From positions 15,994,851 through 16,058,850 of the forward strand of contig NC_044030.1 in NCBI RefSeq assembly GCF_900496995.4: a DNA stretch of 64,000 nucleotides, in the 5' to 3' direction. Under the pieces are notes generated by a model. It was not told the origin of the DNA. It made no database searches and was given only the letters and a program-made list of their open reading frames with translations. A program made the position numbers and the translations under genes. The DNA comes from Aquila chrysaetos chrysaetos (Eukaryota; Chordata; Aves; Accipitriformes; Accipitridae). Numbering within the stretch: the stretch's first letter is position 1; each line of letters begins with the position of its first letter. Positions 1 to 14,500 of this stretch are shown in pieces.

Positions 1-3000
1 ATCAATCCCATTTTCTTTTCTTCTTCCTTTTATTCCAGCCATGGCTCTTTAATTTCAAAACAGAAATTGTCTTTTCCTACATAGGAAAGGGGTGGGGAAT
101 AGCTCCCAGAGAACCCTTTCTTCAGAAAATTTATGCATTCCTCCCAATTTGATTGCTTTTGCAAGTAATCTATCATTCACCTCTTAGGTTCAGCGTGTCT
201 TGGCTGTTGCCCTTTGCCAGTCATTTCCCTGCACACAGCAGTGCAGTCAGAGCACAAGCATATGCACACAGTAGCTATGCCATATGGTCCTGGTGGACTA
301 TGCTAGGCATTTCACTTGCCCTGGTGCATGGATTTGCCACAGCCATGTTAGAGGCTGGCATGCAGTCTCTGACCCCTCTCCAGGCAACATTTTTCACTAA
401 TTTGAGGCTCTCAGGTTTACATTTTTGAGTTTGCATTTTTTAGAAGAAATCCACCCACACACTTCCATCCTCAAAGTTTCAAAATGTAAGATGAGTACCT
501 CCTCAAAAAGGCAACCCTGAAGGCAAACAGGAATGTCAGTGTTACCCACACACACATATGAAACAGTCTCCTGACTTTTACAGATGTTTTATCATGGTTT
601 GTGTTGAGCTACTTCTTTAAGACAAAAATCAGAGCCCTCAGAACTTTGTCACCAGCCATCAGCCTCCTGGGTCAAGTGCCAAATAAGCACAGACCATTTT
701 GTTTCTGGTCCAGCTTCTCTCAAACCTGCCACACCAAATGGTTTGTGAGCCTCAGAGCTTAAATTGGGGTCCCCTCCAAGCCATGGACACTCTCCTAGGC
801 ACATCTGCAAGTGAGCAGGCCACACACCCCGAGACGCACCTTGCCGTCCAAATTCCACTTCTGCTGTGTAATAAAACTATCAAGGAGAAATTTTCAGTAA
901 TAAATTCCTTTGGATCCAAAGTCGACCAAAGAACATGATTATGCAGCAACCCAAAGCTTTAAATATACCATCTGCACATGTCATCTCAAACAATACTACA
1001 AGCTCAGAGGCTACAGATTTATTGTTATGAGAGTAATAAACGGTACAGATACAGTGGGTTTTGCCTCTTGGTTCACAGCTTGGTTCCACCTAACACAGGG
1101 CAAACAAAGGCAGTTGCCTCTTCCACAACTGCAGACTGAAAAGCAAAATCCTGCCTACAAGGATGTTGCCTTGGAGGTCAGGTTTGTCAGTTCAGAATAG
1201 CCTCATGGACAACCTCACCACTGGACCATGGTCTTGACCATGTCACTTGATAGCCAGTTGCTAAAAGACAGCGAAGGGAGCTACAGAAAGAGACATGTTC
1301 CCAGGCTGGCTTTTTATGCATTCAGCCCACAGACTAGTGCAACTACAGTCAGTGGCCACAACTGGCAAACAAAGTCTGCCTTGCTGAGTCCAGCAAGGTC
1401 TTCTCCCCACCAGATGTGGTGCAAGCAGGAAAAGCATTTCCCTTCTTTGAATCCAGGGTATGCAGTATAATTTAAAGCTGTTTCTGCAAGAAGCACACAC
1501 TGCCCACTGCCAGCAGCTCCGAAGGGGATCTTTGGGAGCTCAGGCAGTCCAAGCACGCATGCTGCAGTTGTGCCTCTTCCCACAATAAGAGGGCCCCATA
1601 TCTCAGAATATGGCACCCTGAACCCTGCATGAGGTCCTCCCACTGCAGCCAGCACACAGAAACGCAGGAGTTGTCTCCCACAGCCCTGCTGCAGGTGGTG
1701 TAGATGCTGGGGCACCCATTCAACAGTGGGAATCTTCATGGGTAAGACTACTGAATATGCATTAATGGAGAGTCCAACATGGGGCACTGATACTGCAGAC
1801 GCTTGGCTAGGTTTTCAAACCACATGTTGACTTGCATACTGCACCTCAGACAATTGAGCCACATCAGGGAAGCAGTTTAAGTTGGTGCCATAAGAAAACT
1901 GAGTTACCAGTGAAGTCTCACAAACAGGACCACTCTAGCAAGCACTTTTGTAGGTATAATGCATTCAAAAAAAAAAAAAAAAAATCAACCAAAAAAACCC
2001 TGGGAATAGTTTGTAAAAAAGAAAGGAGGTGGAGAGCCATTAGCTAAGTGATCTCACATTCCTCGATTTGCTTTATCAATCTCAGTATTCAGAAAAAAAG
2101 CTTAAGAGCAGTCCAGGCTTTCCAGTGAATCAACAAAACCACACAAAGGACTGTAACACTTCTCACAGCCTCCAGGCTGTGCATTAGCTTTTAGCCAAGG
2201 TATCTACCACATGAATAATGCAGCACATCTTCCAGAGCATCTGTACTCCAATCAATCCACAGTAGCAAATAAAAACCTTTCAGCACGCCTTTCTATCAGG
2301 CAGCAGGACCTTTTACAGCAGCTCAGAGGCATATCCTTGGAAAAACAACCCTATCTGCTACCAGAGCTGGAAGCCTTTTAAATTGGCCAGCTGGGAACCA
2401 GCCATCCTGCAACCAGCCTTGATTTTATCAATTGCCTTTCTTTGTCTTTTGTTGCTAAAGGATCCGTACCCACTATTACGGGCCTCAGATTAAGGGAGCT
2501 CAGACTAAGGTTTCAGTCCACTTTCAGAAACAAGACACTTGCCAGCCCCCAAAAACAGCAGCTCACAGCCTGCAGCCTGCCCAGGTGCCCTCTCCTTCCC
2601 AAGAGGGACAAGGTAGCCCCACCAGCCACACAGGACGCATGCCACAGCCCTCCCCAGCTCTGTAAAGCAGCCTCGTAATCAAAGTACCCTTCCCCAGTGT
2701 GGGGGTATGGGCAAAGAGCCTTCACCAAACCAAGCTTCAGTCACATACTCAAACTTCTGTATTTTTGGAGGCAAAGAAGGTGGTGGAAGGTGGTGCTTTG
2801 TTCATGTCCATCACTAGTGCCAGTCTGAACATCAGTCCTCTGCAGAAGCACCAAGGTCCCTTCTCCTTGCCAGCCCGCCAAGAGCTGTGGGAACTGCTTG
2901 TCACCTCATTTCAGCAGCACGACCTGCAGGCTACTGGCTACCTGAGGGAGGACGTGCTGCTGGTGTGAATGGCTTAGGATCTGCAGAGGTAGTGTGGGAC

Positions 3001-4463
3001 AAAATGACAACAGTGAGCAAGATCTCAAAGGAAACCATACTCTAGAGATGTGTTATCTTTCATCCAAAAATCCAGCTTTAAATAACACTCCAAAATATTT
3101 GCAGTTCTCCAGTGCGGCAAAGATACATAAATACAGTGCCCTGGAAAGCTGGTTGTGAAAAAACACTTCTGCCTGTAGTATAAACATTGCACAAATACAA
3201 AGGACATGAAGCAGGGGTGAAGGAGTCACTCAACATGGAAATGAGTTGATTTCCTCATCCACAGAACAGCGAGGCCCAAATCTTTCTCTGAGCGGGCACA
3301 GCAGCCCCTCTTGCCCCTTGTTTTCAGTGCATGCTGGCCAGGGCAGGACATGAGCTCTCACACGTGTCCCTGGGAGGAGGTGTGTTAGACCTTCCCCCAT
3401 GCTAACAGTAGGTCAAAGCTTACACAGAGGGTACCAGGTGGACACAGCCTGAGGAGGGGCGAGACAGTGGCTCCTCCGCTGACAAAGGCATCATCTGCTT
3501 GGATCACAAGCAGAAGGGAGTTCCATGACTCTTGCCTCCCCCAAATACCTGCTTGAGCCGGGGAAGGCCAACACTGCATAGAGACCTGCCTTCTACTGAA
3601 TAGCAAGCCCTGCACCCCATAAACATAATCACCAGCTGGTACCATATCGACTCAGAGCATCTTTCTAGTGAGGGACCCCAAAGTAACCCACCAAGGACAT
3701 ACCAAAGCCCCAAACTTGGCAAAACACAAATTGTGTAAATTTTGTTCATGTTAGAAGATACACCAAGTGTTGTGAACCTCAAAATAAATTTAAGCACCTA
3801 TGTCCAGGGGCAGGCTAGGGCTGCCACAAGTGAAACAAGCCCACTCTCCACAAGGAAAGGCTGAGACAGCAAAAATCCAGTGGCCATCCTAGATGAGCTT
3901 TCTGACTGCATTCGTATTAAAAGTTGAAACCACAAGCTGCTCCCCGAGGCAGGCAGCAACACCCAATGGGGTCCAGAATAAAGAATCCCTGATGGTGACA
4001 CCTGCTCACAGTATTGCCACATCCCCACCACCTGGTATTGCTCCATGGCTGTGCTCTTCTGTCATGCTGGTACAGCAGGGAGATAGACAAGGGAGCATTT
4101 GTGCCTCACAAAAATAGCTCAGCCAGGTTATTTTTAACTTGGTCATCCCAGCACAGACAGCGGCAATGGCCAGGAGGAGGGAAGAAAGCAAAGAGGAAAA
4201 CTGGCAGAGACCACAGCCTCAGGCAGCTCCAAAGAGGTTCAGACTCTCCTATCACCTGACCTGATGAGGAGCCCAAGACTGTATTTTGGGTAGGATCCCC
4301 CAGAACATTGTCAAGTGAAGCCACATCATGAAGTACTGGCTGAATTGTCACCTGTTCTTTATTTTACCACTGGAGTCAGTTCCAAGCCTGACACTGAATG
4401 TGTACTTGAGCCTCCCTTGGGACAAGTGGGACAAGCAAAAATAAATTACAACAATAAAGTATA
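1..4463. other. Non-coding sequence, no gene recognised
   Basis: No exon, RNA gene or clear interspersed repeat was recognised. A 17-18 base poly(A) run lies near 1967-1984 without an attached element that I can name. Confidence 0.5.
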
Positions 4464-4690
4464 CAGGATCACAGGAAAAAAATTAGGCTAGAAGGCACCT
4501 CTGGAGGTCCCAAGTCCTATCCTCAGCCCAAGCAAAGCTCACTACAAAGGCAGGTCATGTTGCTCAGACGGTCCAGCTGAGTTTGGAAGACCGATGAGGA
4601 TGGAGATCCCACAGCATCCTTGGAAAAGCCCTTGCTGCCCGCCAGGACTGTTATGGCCTTTACTGAAGACCTGCTCTCTTGCCGGTCAGA
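4464..4690 (-). repeat. Degraded CR1 LINE fragment
   Basis: The plus strand reads ATCACAGG, GGCTAGAAGGCACCTCTGGAG and later GAGGATGGAGATCCCACAGC, the usual reverse-complement 3' end of CR1, heavily mutated. Confidence 0.6.
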
Positions 4691-6344
4691 CCTAGGCTGC
4701 ACCACTGCAGGGAGCTGCTGCAAATCAGGGGCAGAAGTCAACATTTATCTTTACTGAAGTTCATGAGGGGCTGGTTTTCCCCTCATGAGAGGCATAAACC
4801 AGGCTGGGAGCCTCCAGGTTGCTTAGGAAGCCCAGGGGCTGGGAAGTGCCCACGGAGGGTCTGTTGGAGACCTTGAACTTCCCTGCAGTGGCCAGACAAG
4901 CATTGTTCTTCCCATGAGCAACTGAAGTGATTCACCCTGGAGCAAGGGAGCCTGAGGCTCCTATGGCACCATCACTGTCACTCTGCAGCCAAGGGCACCC
5001 AGAGCTCCACTTCCTGAAGGTTCACACCTCTTAAAGGTCAACATGACCTTTAAGAAATACAGTAGTGGGTCAGGGGAGTGTGAAAGGCTGGCAAAACCCA
5101 AAATGACACCGAAACTCAACTCAGTTTCATTAGGCTTATCAGAGCTCTCAAGAAGGGCAGGAGGCAGTATGACTGAAGCAGAGGATGGGGCCACCCAAGC
5201 CTCTTTGGAGAGCGAGCCCCTCCTTCCCCTGGTTCACCTCCAGCTTTCCAAGATAGCCTGTGTACTCTGGCAGAAAGATAAAACCGACTTGCCTGCATTC
5301 TCTGGAGACAATACCCTCCTTCATTCTGCTGGTTACCTGGGCAGCAAAGAAAATATTATTGCTTATCAACTTCCTTGTGAGGACTAATGTGCTTCTGAAT
5401 CCAGTAAGAGGGCAAATTCCACCTTACAGAGCTTTTCTACCCTGGCAAGATCCTGCTCTGTTATGAAAGAAAAGCAAATACAACAATCCCAGTTCAAAGA
5501 ACAATAAAAACTGGAAGCCTCCGCTGCCCCCTGCCCCACCACCCCACGCCCTGCAAAAACTCATTATAAAAAGGAAGTGGTGAAATGCACAAACTTTAAG
5601 AGATCTTGCCACATTTCTTGTCAGAAAGGCAGCCTTGAAAATCTCACCATCTGACCCTTTGTGAGCTCAGCAGTTTCTCCTGAAGCCAGAACACCATGCT
5701 TTCGCTCTCCTATTTCACAGGAATAAGCTTCCTGCTATTCAAGACCAAGCTGGCTTCTGCGTTTCAGAAACCAAGGTTCAGCTCCCTCTTGAAAAGGTGC
5801 AGCTGGGTCTCAGTAGCCTGCCATGTTGTTTGGGAAGATAGGGATGCTTGGTCTCACTGCTCTTTATCATGAGGTCTAAGCATGCCTGCAGATATCTAGC
5901 AAATTGAGTATCTCTGCTAAAGGCTACTGTACAGAAGGCTTTCCTTGCAGCAAAGCTGAGCATCACTGGTTTGGGGGATTTGGCCACCTTCAGGGAATCC
6001 CAAGACCTTGGTTAGTTGCCCACAGGAGTCCACGTGGGGTCCCCGGGGCTAGTCAGACTTCTTCGCAAACCTCTTCCGCCTAGCTGAGGAGTTGTGGCTG
6101 CCACCAGGACACAGATACGTTAGGAAATCTGAAGTGGCCAGCAGATTGGTGAAGCAGTGGAAATGCAAAAAGTGCAGATGTTTCTCCCGAGTTCTGTTAA
6201 GGTTCAGAGGCTACACGCTTCATCTGAATATCTGAAGATACAGCCCTTATATCTAATGTGATCTAATGTAACCACATTCCCCCATGACTGAAGGTTTGTG
6301 CACTAATGAGCCCATGGGTTAGAATGCTTGCAGGACATGATGAG
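4691..6344. other. Non-coding sequence, no gene recognised
   Basis: Nothing recognisable as an exon, RNA gene or repeat. Confidence 0.45.
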
Positions 6345-6640
6345 ATTCTGGCCAGCAAGACCAAACCTGACCTTAGGATCTCATCTTCGAAGCTACCTGG
6401 GAAAGCTGAGAGTCCGATCAACCAGTTGAAAATGGGAAGTGCTACAGAGCTGGGGCACTAACCAGGCTCTGACTGGGCAGGAAAGCATGAGCACAGATGC
6501 AAGGACACAGTCTAGAGGACCTTGCCTCTGGTGGTCTCCAGTCCAGCCTCACAGTGAACCTGCCCATAGCTCTAATCAGGGCAGATTCAAAACCCCCAAG
6601 GATGAAGAACTCCACCTGCCTGGCCCCAGGGCTGCACCAC
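6345..6640 (-). repeat. Old CR1-like repeat copy
   Basis: It shares its layout with 34047-34345: AAGCTACCTGG, CTACAGAGCTGGGGCACTAAC, GGTCTCCAGTCCAGCC, then CCCCCAAGGATG. The right half follows the reverse-complement CR1 order; the left half is a less familiar extension shared by both copies. Confidence 0.5.
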
Positions 6641-7223
6641 TGTTGTGGTTTAACCCCAGTCAGCAACTAAGCACCACGCAGCTGCTCTCTCACTCCCCCC
6701 ACCACCCAGTGGTATGGGGGAGAAAATCGAGAAAAGAGGTAAAATTCATGGGCTGAGATAAGAACAGTTTAATAGAACAGAAAAGAAAAAACTAATAATG
6801 ATAATAATAACACTAATAAAATGACAACAGTAATAATAAAAGGATTGGAATATACAAATGATGCACAATGCAATTGCTCACCACCTGCCGATCGACGCCC
6901 AGTTAGTCCCCGAGCAGCAATGCCCCCACCTCCACTCCCCCAGTTTATATACTAGACGTGACCTCACATAGTATGGAATACCCCTTTGGCCAATTTGGGT
7001 CAGCTGCCCTGGCCGTGTCTCCTCCCAACTTCTTGTGCCCCTCCAGCCTTCTTGCTGGCTGGGCATCAGAAGCTGAAAAATCCTTCACTTAGTATAAACA
7101 TTACTTAGCAACAACTGAAAACATCAGCGTGTTATCAACATTATTCTCATACTGAACCCAAAACACAGCACTATACCAGCTGCTAGGAAGACAGTTAACT
7201 CCATCCCAGCTGAAACCAGGACA
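6641..7223 (-). mobile_element. Solo LTR of an avian ERVL-like family (copy A)
   Basis: The plus strand starts TGTTGTGGTTTAACCCCAG and ends AACCAGGACA, so the LTR is in reverse orientation. An inverted TATA signal (TTTATATACT near 6945) and an AT-rich triplet tract are present, as in the other copies. Flanking 5-mers are ACCAC and ATCAC, a probable 5 bp target duplication with one change. No viral gene is attached. Confidence 0.85.
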
Positions 7224-10200
7224 ATCACCCTCCTGGGGATGCAGCCTTCTCTAATGTCTGACCTACTTCCCTTCAGCTGCAGCTTGCGTCCTTTTCTCCT
7301 TGTTACACTACCTGTCACTGCCAAGAAGACTCTGGCTCTGTAACTGCCCTTCCAGGAGTTGTATCCCACTGTTAGTAAATTGGTTTGGCAGCAAAAGACA
7401 CGGGTGCCTACTGCCATAGACTCGAGAAGAATCAGCTGTGCGTTTCCCAGTTGTGAGCCAGGAGCAAAGGGAAACAGTCCCTGTCCTTCTGGGAGCAATG
7501 ACAGCAGGACCTTGTTCTTTGAAAGGTGGTGGGCAGCATCAGAGGTCTTCTCTAAAGCCCATAGCTGCAGAGTTCTTCCACCTCCTTTGCAGCATCATCT
7601 GCGTGCAAAAAACACTTAGGGGCACACAGAAAAGAGAAGTGTGGGGAGCTCTCCCACACCCACGCAGCACCTGTGGAATTGCTTGATGATTCCAGTTAAG
7701 GCTTTTCTCTTTAACTAGCTGATTAAATCACAGCTGACACCTCTCTGTTCTCCAGAAAGCTACTAATGCACTTTTGAGCTCTCTAACAGCAGGCCCCATT
7801 TATCTGAGGCATGATAAGCCAGCAAGAGAGTGTGGCAAAGGCAGGTGTTACAGACAAAACAGCCAATGCTTTCTTCTGCCCCATCACAAGTTTTAAAATC
7901 AATTCACCATTTAGAGCACAGATAGCAGGTTCAGTTTTGCTCTTTTTGGTTCTTAGTCTGGCTTTGATTGATGCTGACTAAGTGGGAAGACTACCCATGC
8001 TTTCCCTGCCAGGGAAATAAGATTCTGTGCCCATTCATTCACCCACTGGGCTTGGCAAATGCACAGTCTCTGGGAAACCAGTGGCGTCACTCTGAACTGA
8101 ATTCATCGGTGCAATGGCAGAAGTAGTGTTTCATTCAGGCTGGGAACGTGCTTTTGAAGCAAATCTCCTTATTGCTGCTATTTACGGCACTCCAGTTTGC
8201 ACTGCAAAGCCATCTTGGCACATGCAGGCAGGATGCCCTCCAGATGAAACTCAAATCATTCCAGGATCAGAACCTAGGGCACTCCATCTGCTAATGGGAC
8301 CAGCTGGGTCAAATTAAAATGTCCAAAATGCATGTGGATATGCAGTCCTGGTACCACCTCTTTCACTCCACAGGTTTACTCCTCTTGCACTGTAGATATG
8401 GCTACAGTTAACACAGAGGTGAGGTCAGTCACTGCACAGACAGTTTTCCATAGACATCCCTCTCTGACCTTCAGCCTTGCCCATCTTCAGATAGATGATT
8501 TCCTTTACCTCCTCCCCTCCAAGTATTGCTCTCTTATACTGGTTTTGAGTGTTTCTCCATCTCTGATCATTTCGTTCAGCATCCACTGCTCTTCTCTGTG
8601 ACCAGTCCCCTTCTTCACAGCTCCCATCTACCAACAATGAAGATCAGCCTCTCCTCCCTACATACTTCATTCCTGCCAGCCTCTTTGCATATCTCCTCCA
8701 GAACAAGTTTTGATCATCTTCCAGCTCTGTCCCTCTGCATCATCCCTCTCTCCAACCCTTCCAGCTGGGGAGCATCCCTGGCAGAACCTCCACATCCCAG
8801 CTGAGCTCCCAGCTACAGGCTCGCTTGCTCTCTCCCTCTACCACTGCTACTTTCCATGCCAGTCTATTTCTCCAGCATAGCTGATACCCACACTGACAAG
8901 CTAATCTTTCCTCTGCCTTTGAATCAGCTGTGGGCATCTGTGCCTCAGGGACTTTTTGAGCCAAAGGCTTATCTATCTGTTTAGCCTGCCCTAATGGATT
9001 TTCTGCCTGCAGAGTCATCTAATGGCTTTTCTTGAACCATATCCCAAACATCCTGTGTCAATGAGTTCCACTCTTTATCTGTATCCTGTAGTTCCTGGGC
9101 AGTGATAAACAGAGGAACAATCACTCCCTATCTGAACTCTCCATCCCATCATCCTACCATATGTCAAAGGCTGTATGTCATATCGCTTTACAGGCATACC
9201 TTTTCCAAGCTAAACAGTTGTCCCTCTCTGCCTTCTCTTCTGCACTACCAGGTCCTCAAAGAGCTGCAGAAAGCTAGCATTGCATGAGGCATTCAAGACA
9301 CAGTGGCGCTGTAGATGTATCCAGACAGTATTTGATCTTTTCCCAGTGCCCGTGGAAAGGAAAAAAGAAAAAAAAGACAAAAATAGGGAAGGTAGCACAG
9401 CCCTTGAAGTCTGGCTGTGAATTAAAGCAGCATTTGAACTCCTGACAATGCAGGCCAGGCAGCTTGGGACTCTATTTCCATGCCTTAGGCAGCAAAAACA
9501 AAGACTGTCTGTGTGAAGAAGAGCGAGAGGAAAAGCACTGGGTAGGACACATTGGGCCACACTGCACCTGACTGAATATGCAGTTTTCTCTGGGTATCTT
9601 AAATGCATTCATGAAATTACAACTGCATCTAGGGCTTTTCAGTACCAGAGAAAGTCTTCAGGCTCCAGGAAACTTCCGCAGACTGCTCAGAGCCAGAGGA
9701 GAGTCAGCCAGAGATGACTTTAAATGGGAACAGTCCCACAGAGGGGTCCCCGAGAAGGCTTGAGGGCTGCAGGTGAGTGCTACCGCTGCCAGTGACACCC
9801 TGGGTGCCCCGCAATGCCAGGGAGCTCCAGGCACAGGAAGGACAGCAGACAATGACACAGGCAGATACAGAAGTAAAGAAAGGGGAAGGTTTTTAGAAAG
9901 AGCTCAAAATAAAGATCTGAATTTCCTAGGGGAGACTTGCCTTTCTGCAGTAGTTCAAGAGACTTGCAGATTTCCAGACTTACAGACTAAGACACCATGC
10001 AATCATCTCCCTGTGGCCAGTGGCACCAGTGGCAACAGAACCCCACAACAGTGAAAGGTGTGTGAAGCCCTTCTACTGACACGTATGGTGTCTGTGCCAT
10101 TAATCTTCCAAACCCTCACAACTGAGCTTGACTGCAAGACAGGCAGAAACAAGAGTATAAACACTACTATGTTTTTTTTTATATGTAAGACACAAGCTGT

Positions 10201-10800
10201 CATGAAGCCACAGAAAAGTTCATGTTGCAAGTCATGCTGTCAGGGAAAGAAGAATAGGTAAGACTCTGGAAAACTCTTCTGAAATACACAAAACCATACA
10301 CAAAACCATACACAAGCTAATGACTGGTTTCACTGGTTTCTCAAAATTGAAAGAAAGAGAAGGTAGAGAAATTGTCACTTCAGTTCCCTCTTTACACATC
10401 AAACAGATCTACTCTCAATTAAGCTTAAGAAGTCCTCTTCAACTAACAGCCCACAAAGGGCTGGGCACCAAAACCCTGCTCTCAACAATAAGAGATTCCG
10501 CAAGCTAACAGCAAGATGAGCTCTATTGAAATGTTTTTAGAAACCTCAAGGATGATCACAATAGACTCAAGGACATCGTTTGATATTTTGCCTCCATCCA
10601 ATGGATGGACCCATAAAGCAGATGTGTCCTGCAGCAGAAAGTAGGGATTCTCACCACTCATCCAAGTTCAACACTCAGCACGAGTGTTGGGAAAGAAGCA
10701 TCGGAGATAAGGACCAAGGCAGACCTTCCAGGTGGACTTTAGCTATGGGTTTCCTTGGTTTAAACTCCTTAGAACTTTGGTTCCTAATATCATTACCAGG
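7224..10800. other. Non-coding sequence, no gene recognised
   Basis: No exon or named repeat. The plus strand is notably pyrimidine-rich between about 8400 and 9250. Confidence 0.45.
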
Positions 10801-11357
10801 TGTTGTGACTTAACCCCAGCTGGCAAATAAGCACCATGCAACTGCTCGCTCACTCCCCTCCCTCTACCCAGTGGGATGGGGGAGAGAATAGAAAAAAAGT
10901 AAAATTAATAGGTTGAGATAAAGACAGTTAAATAGGACAGAAAGGAAGAAAATAATAATAATAACAACAACAACAACAACAATAATTAAAAAATAATTGG
11001 AATATACAAAACAAGTGATGCACAATGCAATTGCTCACCACTCGCCGACCGATGCCCAGTCAGTTCCCAAGCAGAGATCTGCCACCTCCCCAGCCAGCTC
11101 CCCCAGTTTATATACCCCTTTGGCCAGTTTGGGTAAGCTGCCCTGGCTGTGTCTCCTCCCAGTTTCTTGTGTCCCTCCAGCCTTCTCTCTGGTTGGCCAT
11201 GAGAAGCTGAAAAATCCTTCGCTTACTATAAACATTACTTAGCAACAACTGAAAACATCAGTGTTTTATCAACATTATTCTCATACTGAACCCAAAACAC
11301 AGCACTACACCAGCTACTAGGAAGAAAATTAACTCTATCACAGCCGAAACCAGGACA
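10801..11357 (-). mobile_element. Solo LTR of the same ERVL-like family (copy B)
   Basis: Reverse orientation, TGTTGTGACTTAACCCCAGC to ACCAGGACA. A perfect 5 bp target duplication CCAGG flanks it (10796-10800 and 11358-11362), the length expected of ERVL-type integration. A (AAT)n/(AAC)n tract lies near 10946-10985. Confidence 0.9.
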
Positions 11358-11377
11358 CCAGGTTTTCACTTCTACTA

Positions 11378-11535
11378 TCATCACAGAATCACAGGCAAAT
11401 TTAGGCTGGAAGGGGCCTCTGAGGCTCTGTAGCCCAAACTCCTGGTCAAAGCAGGGTCAGCCTCTAAGTAGGCCAGGTTTCTCAGGGCCTTGTCCACCTT
11501 TATTCTGAAAATCTCCAAAGGTGGAGGTACTACAG
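11378..11535 (-). repeat. CR1 LINE 3' fragment
   Basis: ATCACAGAATCACAGG, then TTTAGGCTGGAAGGGGCCTCT and CTGAAAATCTCCAAAGGTGG on the plus strand match the reverse-complement CR1 tail. Confidence 0.75.
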
Positions 11536-14500
11536 CCAAGCAAACCATCCTGCTAAGCTCCTGTCTGGCTAATAACTGTGACCTCTGTCAGTCAACACAC
11601 ACCAGCCTTAGAGGCAGATACTGGTCCCACACAGTGCTCTGCCTCCACGAGGATGAGTCACCTACTCCTCCCTCTCCAGATCTTCAGCCAACACAGTCAG
11701 TGAAGTCCATCTCCACTTACAGTCAATGTCCAAAGTGTCTCAGAGGACTCCTGCCTTCAAATTCTCATCCCTCCAGTGACCGTAAAACAAAACTCAGGAG
11801 AGGAAGTTAGCTGTTGTGCTGGGGAAGGAATACCACCTTGGGGCCCTAAAGGCAAAGCCCAGCAGAACTTGCTGAAAGCTTGGAGAGAGGAGTGTATGCT
11901 CTCCACCATGGTGAGATGGGATGCTTTGTGGGTGACAAGCCAGGGAAAGAAATCTCTGCAGGATGCCAGGTAGCTGCTGTTCAGCTAATGGCAGGCCGAG
12001 AGGTGTCACCTACTTCCAGAGAACACTGCTGTCTTCACTGAATTACATTATTTGGAAGATCATCCTTCAAGTTCTAGCAATGCATCATCCCAGGAAGCTC
12101 TTCCCGTGATTCCTCCTCTTTGCTGCTAAAAACACAACTGCCTTATTATTTTGCCAAATAATAACTTCTGCTTCCAGCTACTGGCTGTCATTCTGGTTTG
12201 TCAGCCAGACTGAAGAATCCATTATCTATAAAGAAACAAGAGGCTTCTGATCTTTTCAGCTCCACAATAACCAAGAGTTCACCAAAACACAACCTGGATG
12301 CCAAGAAAGACAGAACTGTCAACTTTCCACTTGAGCTTTTACTCATAAAGTCTCAGTGACGGGTTGGGTTTTTCTGCTCCAAAACTTGGTTTGCCTGGCA
12401 GGGTGCATCACACCCATAGCTATTGCACAGTGCTCAATGTATGGCAGGGGTCAAGAGCTTCAGATAGATGCAAGGGGCTGTAAAGTCAATCCCTTCAATC
12501 CCTATTAAGCCTTTAAATGAGTGCCATGATTTTTAAAATTGTGAGACACTGAAATCCTACTCATTTCTATGGAAGCTGTCGGATGCCAGGGTATCATTGG
12601 CAAAATCAATCTTTTCAATTAAGACTTCAGGCATCAGTTACTGCCATCAAGACCTTTGCAAATTCAAAGAGAAACATGAGCCACAGCCATGACCACAGGC
12701 AGGAGCGGTCAGAAGAGAGACTCTGATCCTCCCTGACTTTAAGGAAAAGAGCTTCTATACATAGGAGGAGCTGAATATTATGAGAGCAGGAACTTCGAGC
12801 AATGCTATTCTGATTTTGATTTTGTTGCTCTGTGTGTATATTTTGGTATTCAAATTAAATCAGAGAAAATGGCAGAGAAAAATAACATGAACTAATTACT
12901 TTTAAGTAGATCCTAGCACGACAATCTTTGACTTCTATTTGTCTACTGCAATTAAAGAGCTGTCTGGGTTCTCTGCTCCTATTACCATGCAATTTTGTTG
13001 CCAGCACAGGCTCCTTTTAGGGGCCAGATAGAACAGAAGAAAACAGAGGATGACAAGGAAGATTGGTCTTTCCTGGCATCGTTCATGTTACCAGTGTTCC
13101 CAATAACATCAATGTGAGGTTCCTCAGAAAGGAGCACTGCAACTGTGCCAGCAGTTCAGGCAAAATGGTAGCTACACTTTTCTAAGGCAATATGGTTTAT
13201 ATTTTTCAAGATTTGTGTATTCTTGCTCAGGGCAAACACTGTGAAGCACTGGTTTAAGTAACTGGTTTTAAAGAACCTCACACACAACCATGTGGAAGGT
13301 GGCTGAGAGCTGAATGGCACTGGCAGAGCCGAACTTTCCACAGCCTGGAAAGCAAAACTGCACAGATACCCGATGGGAGAAGAGCTACTGTGTTACAGAG
13401 GGTGGTGAAAAGCCTATCGCTGGATTCAGTGCAGCTCACCAGTGTGACAATGACACCGGACGGCATTCAGGGTCAGCACCACTTCAAGGGTCCTTGTGGC
13501 AGACAGGCAAACGTGTTACGTGAAAATGCTCCCTGGCTAAACAAGACCCAGGCAAGGCTGGAGTACGACAGGCAGCTTCGGGAGACATCTGCTGCTCCCA
13601 GTCCCGCACTTGCTCATGCTCTCATTCGCCTGCTGCGTCAGTCCATACCCCAACCCAGGGAGAGGGCAATGTCTGACGAAAAGGCACTTGTCTACTACTG
13701 AACACTACCCATGCATCCTGCCTGTGGTTCCCAGAAAACCTGGGATGGGATCCAGAGTTTTCTGACTCTCCCAAGGAGGATTTCAGCCCTCTGCACAGCC
13801 ACCCTGCAAGGAGAGTTTAAATCATAGTATCTGTACAGCAAGGATTGCTTAATTTCTGCTCTCGGGAGTAGGCCCAGTACTTGCCTTGGATCCTCCTGCC
13901 TGCGCCTTTTTTCCGACTGTCCCTGCTCTACTCCACGTACGAGCTTGAGCCATGAGGCTCATACTCGCTTTACTAGAGTAACCCTGGCCTGGAGAGCCTT
14001 GCCCAGCCACCTTTTCCTGGGAGCAACACTCCCCCAGCATTGCGTCCTCTCCTGTTTAAGCACAGCTCCCAGAGCCGCAGGAGGACGAACAAGACTGAGT
14101 TTGGCCTCTCCTGCTTTCCTGGAAGCTATCTAATCAGTTTCCATGGACTTTGTCTCAATCTCAGTGATAAAAACACTACAAATGATGGGAGTTTCTGCAG
14201 CTTTGTCTTCCTTATCGTCTTCCTCTGTGACTTTGTCCCACAGAGGGAGAGAGGCAGTGCAAAGTCATTGGTGCAGAAGACCTCCTCTCTGCAGGTAGGA
14301 ATGTCCGTGTTTCCTGGCACACAGATAAAGAGCACAGCGACTCACCAGACTGGAAACAAACCCTTGCACAAACCAGAGCCCAGAAGGATGCTTGGAAAAG
14401 AGATGGAGAGAGAGGCCAAATTTTGGGCACTGCTCTGGAAAACGTGAAACTGTGTGAAATAGAGCAGGGAGCAGGTCAACTGAGGAAGAGAGAACAGGGC

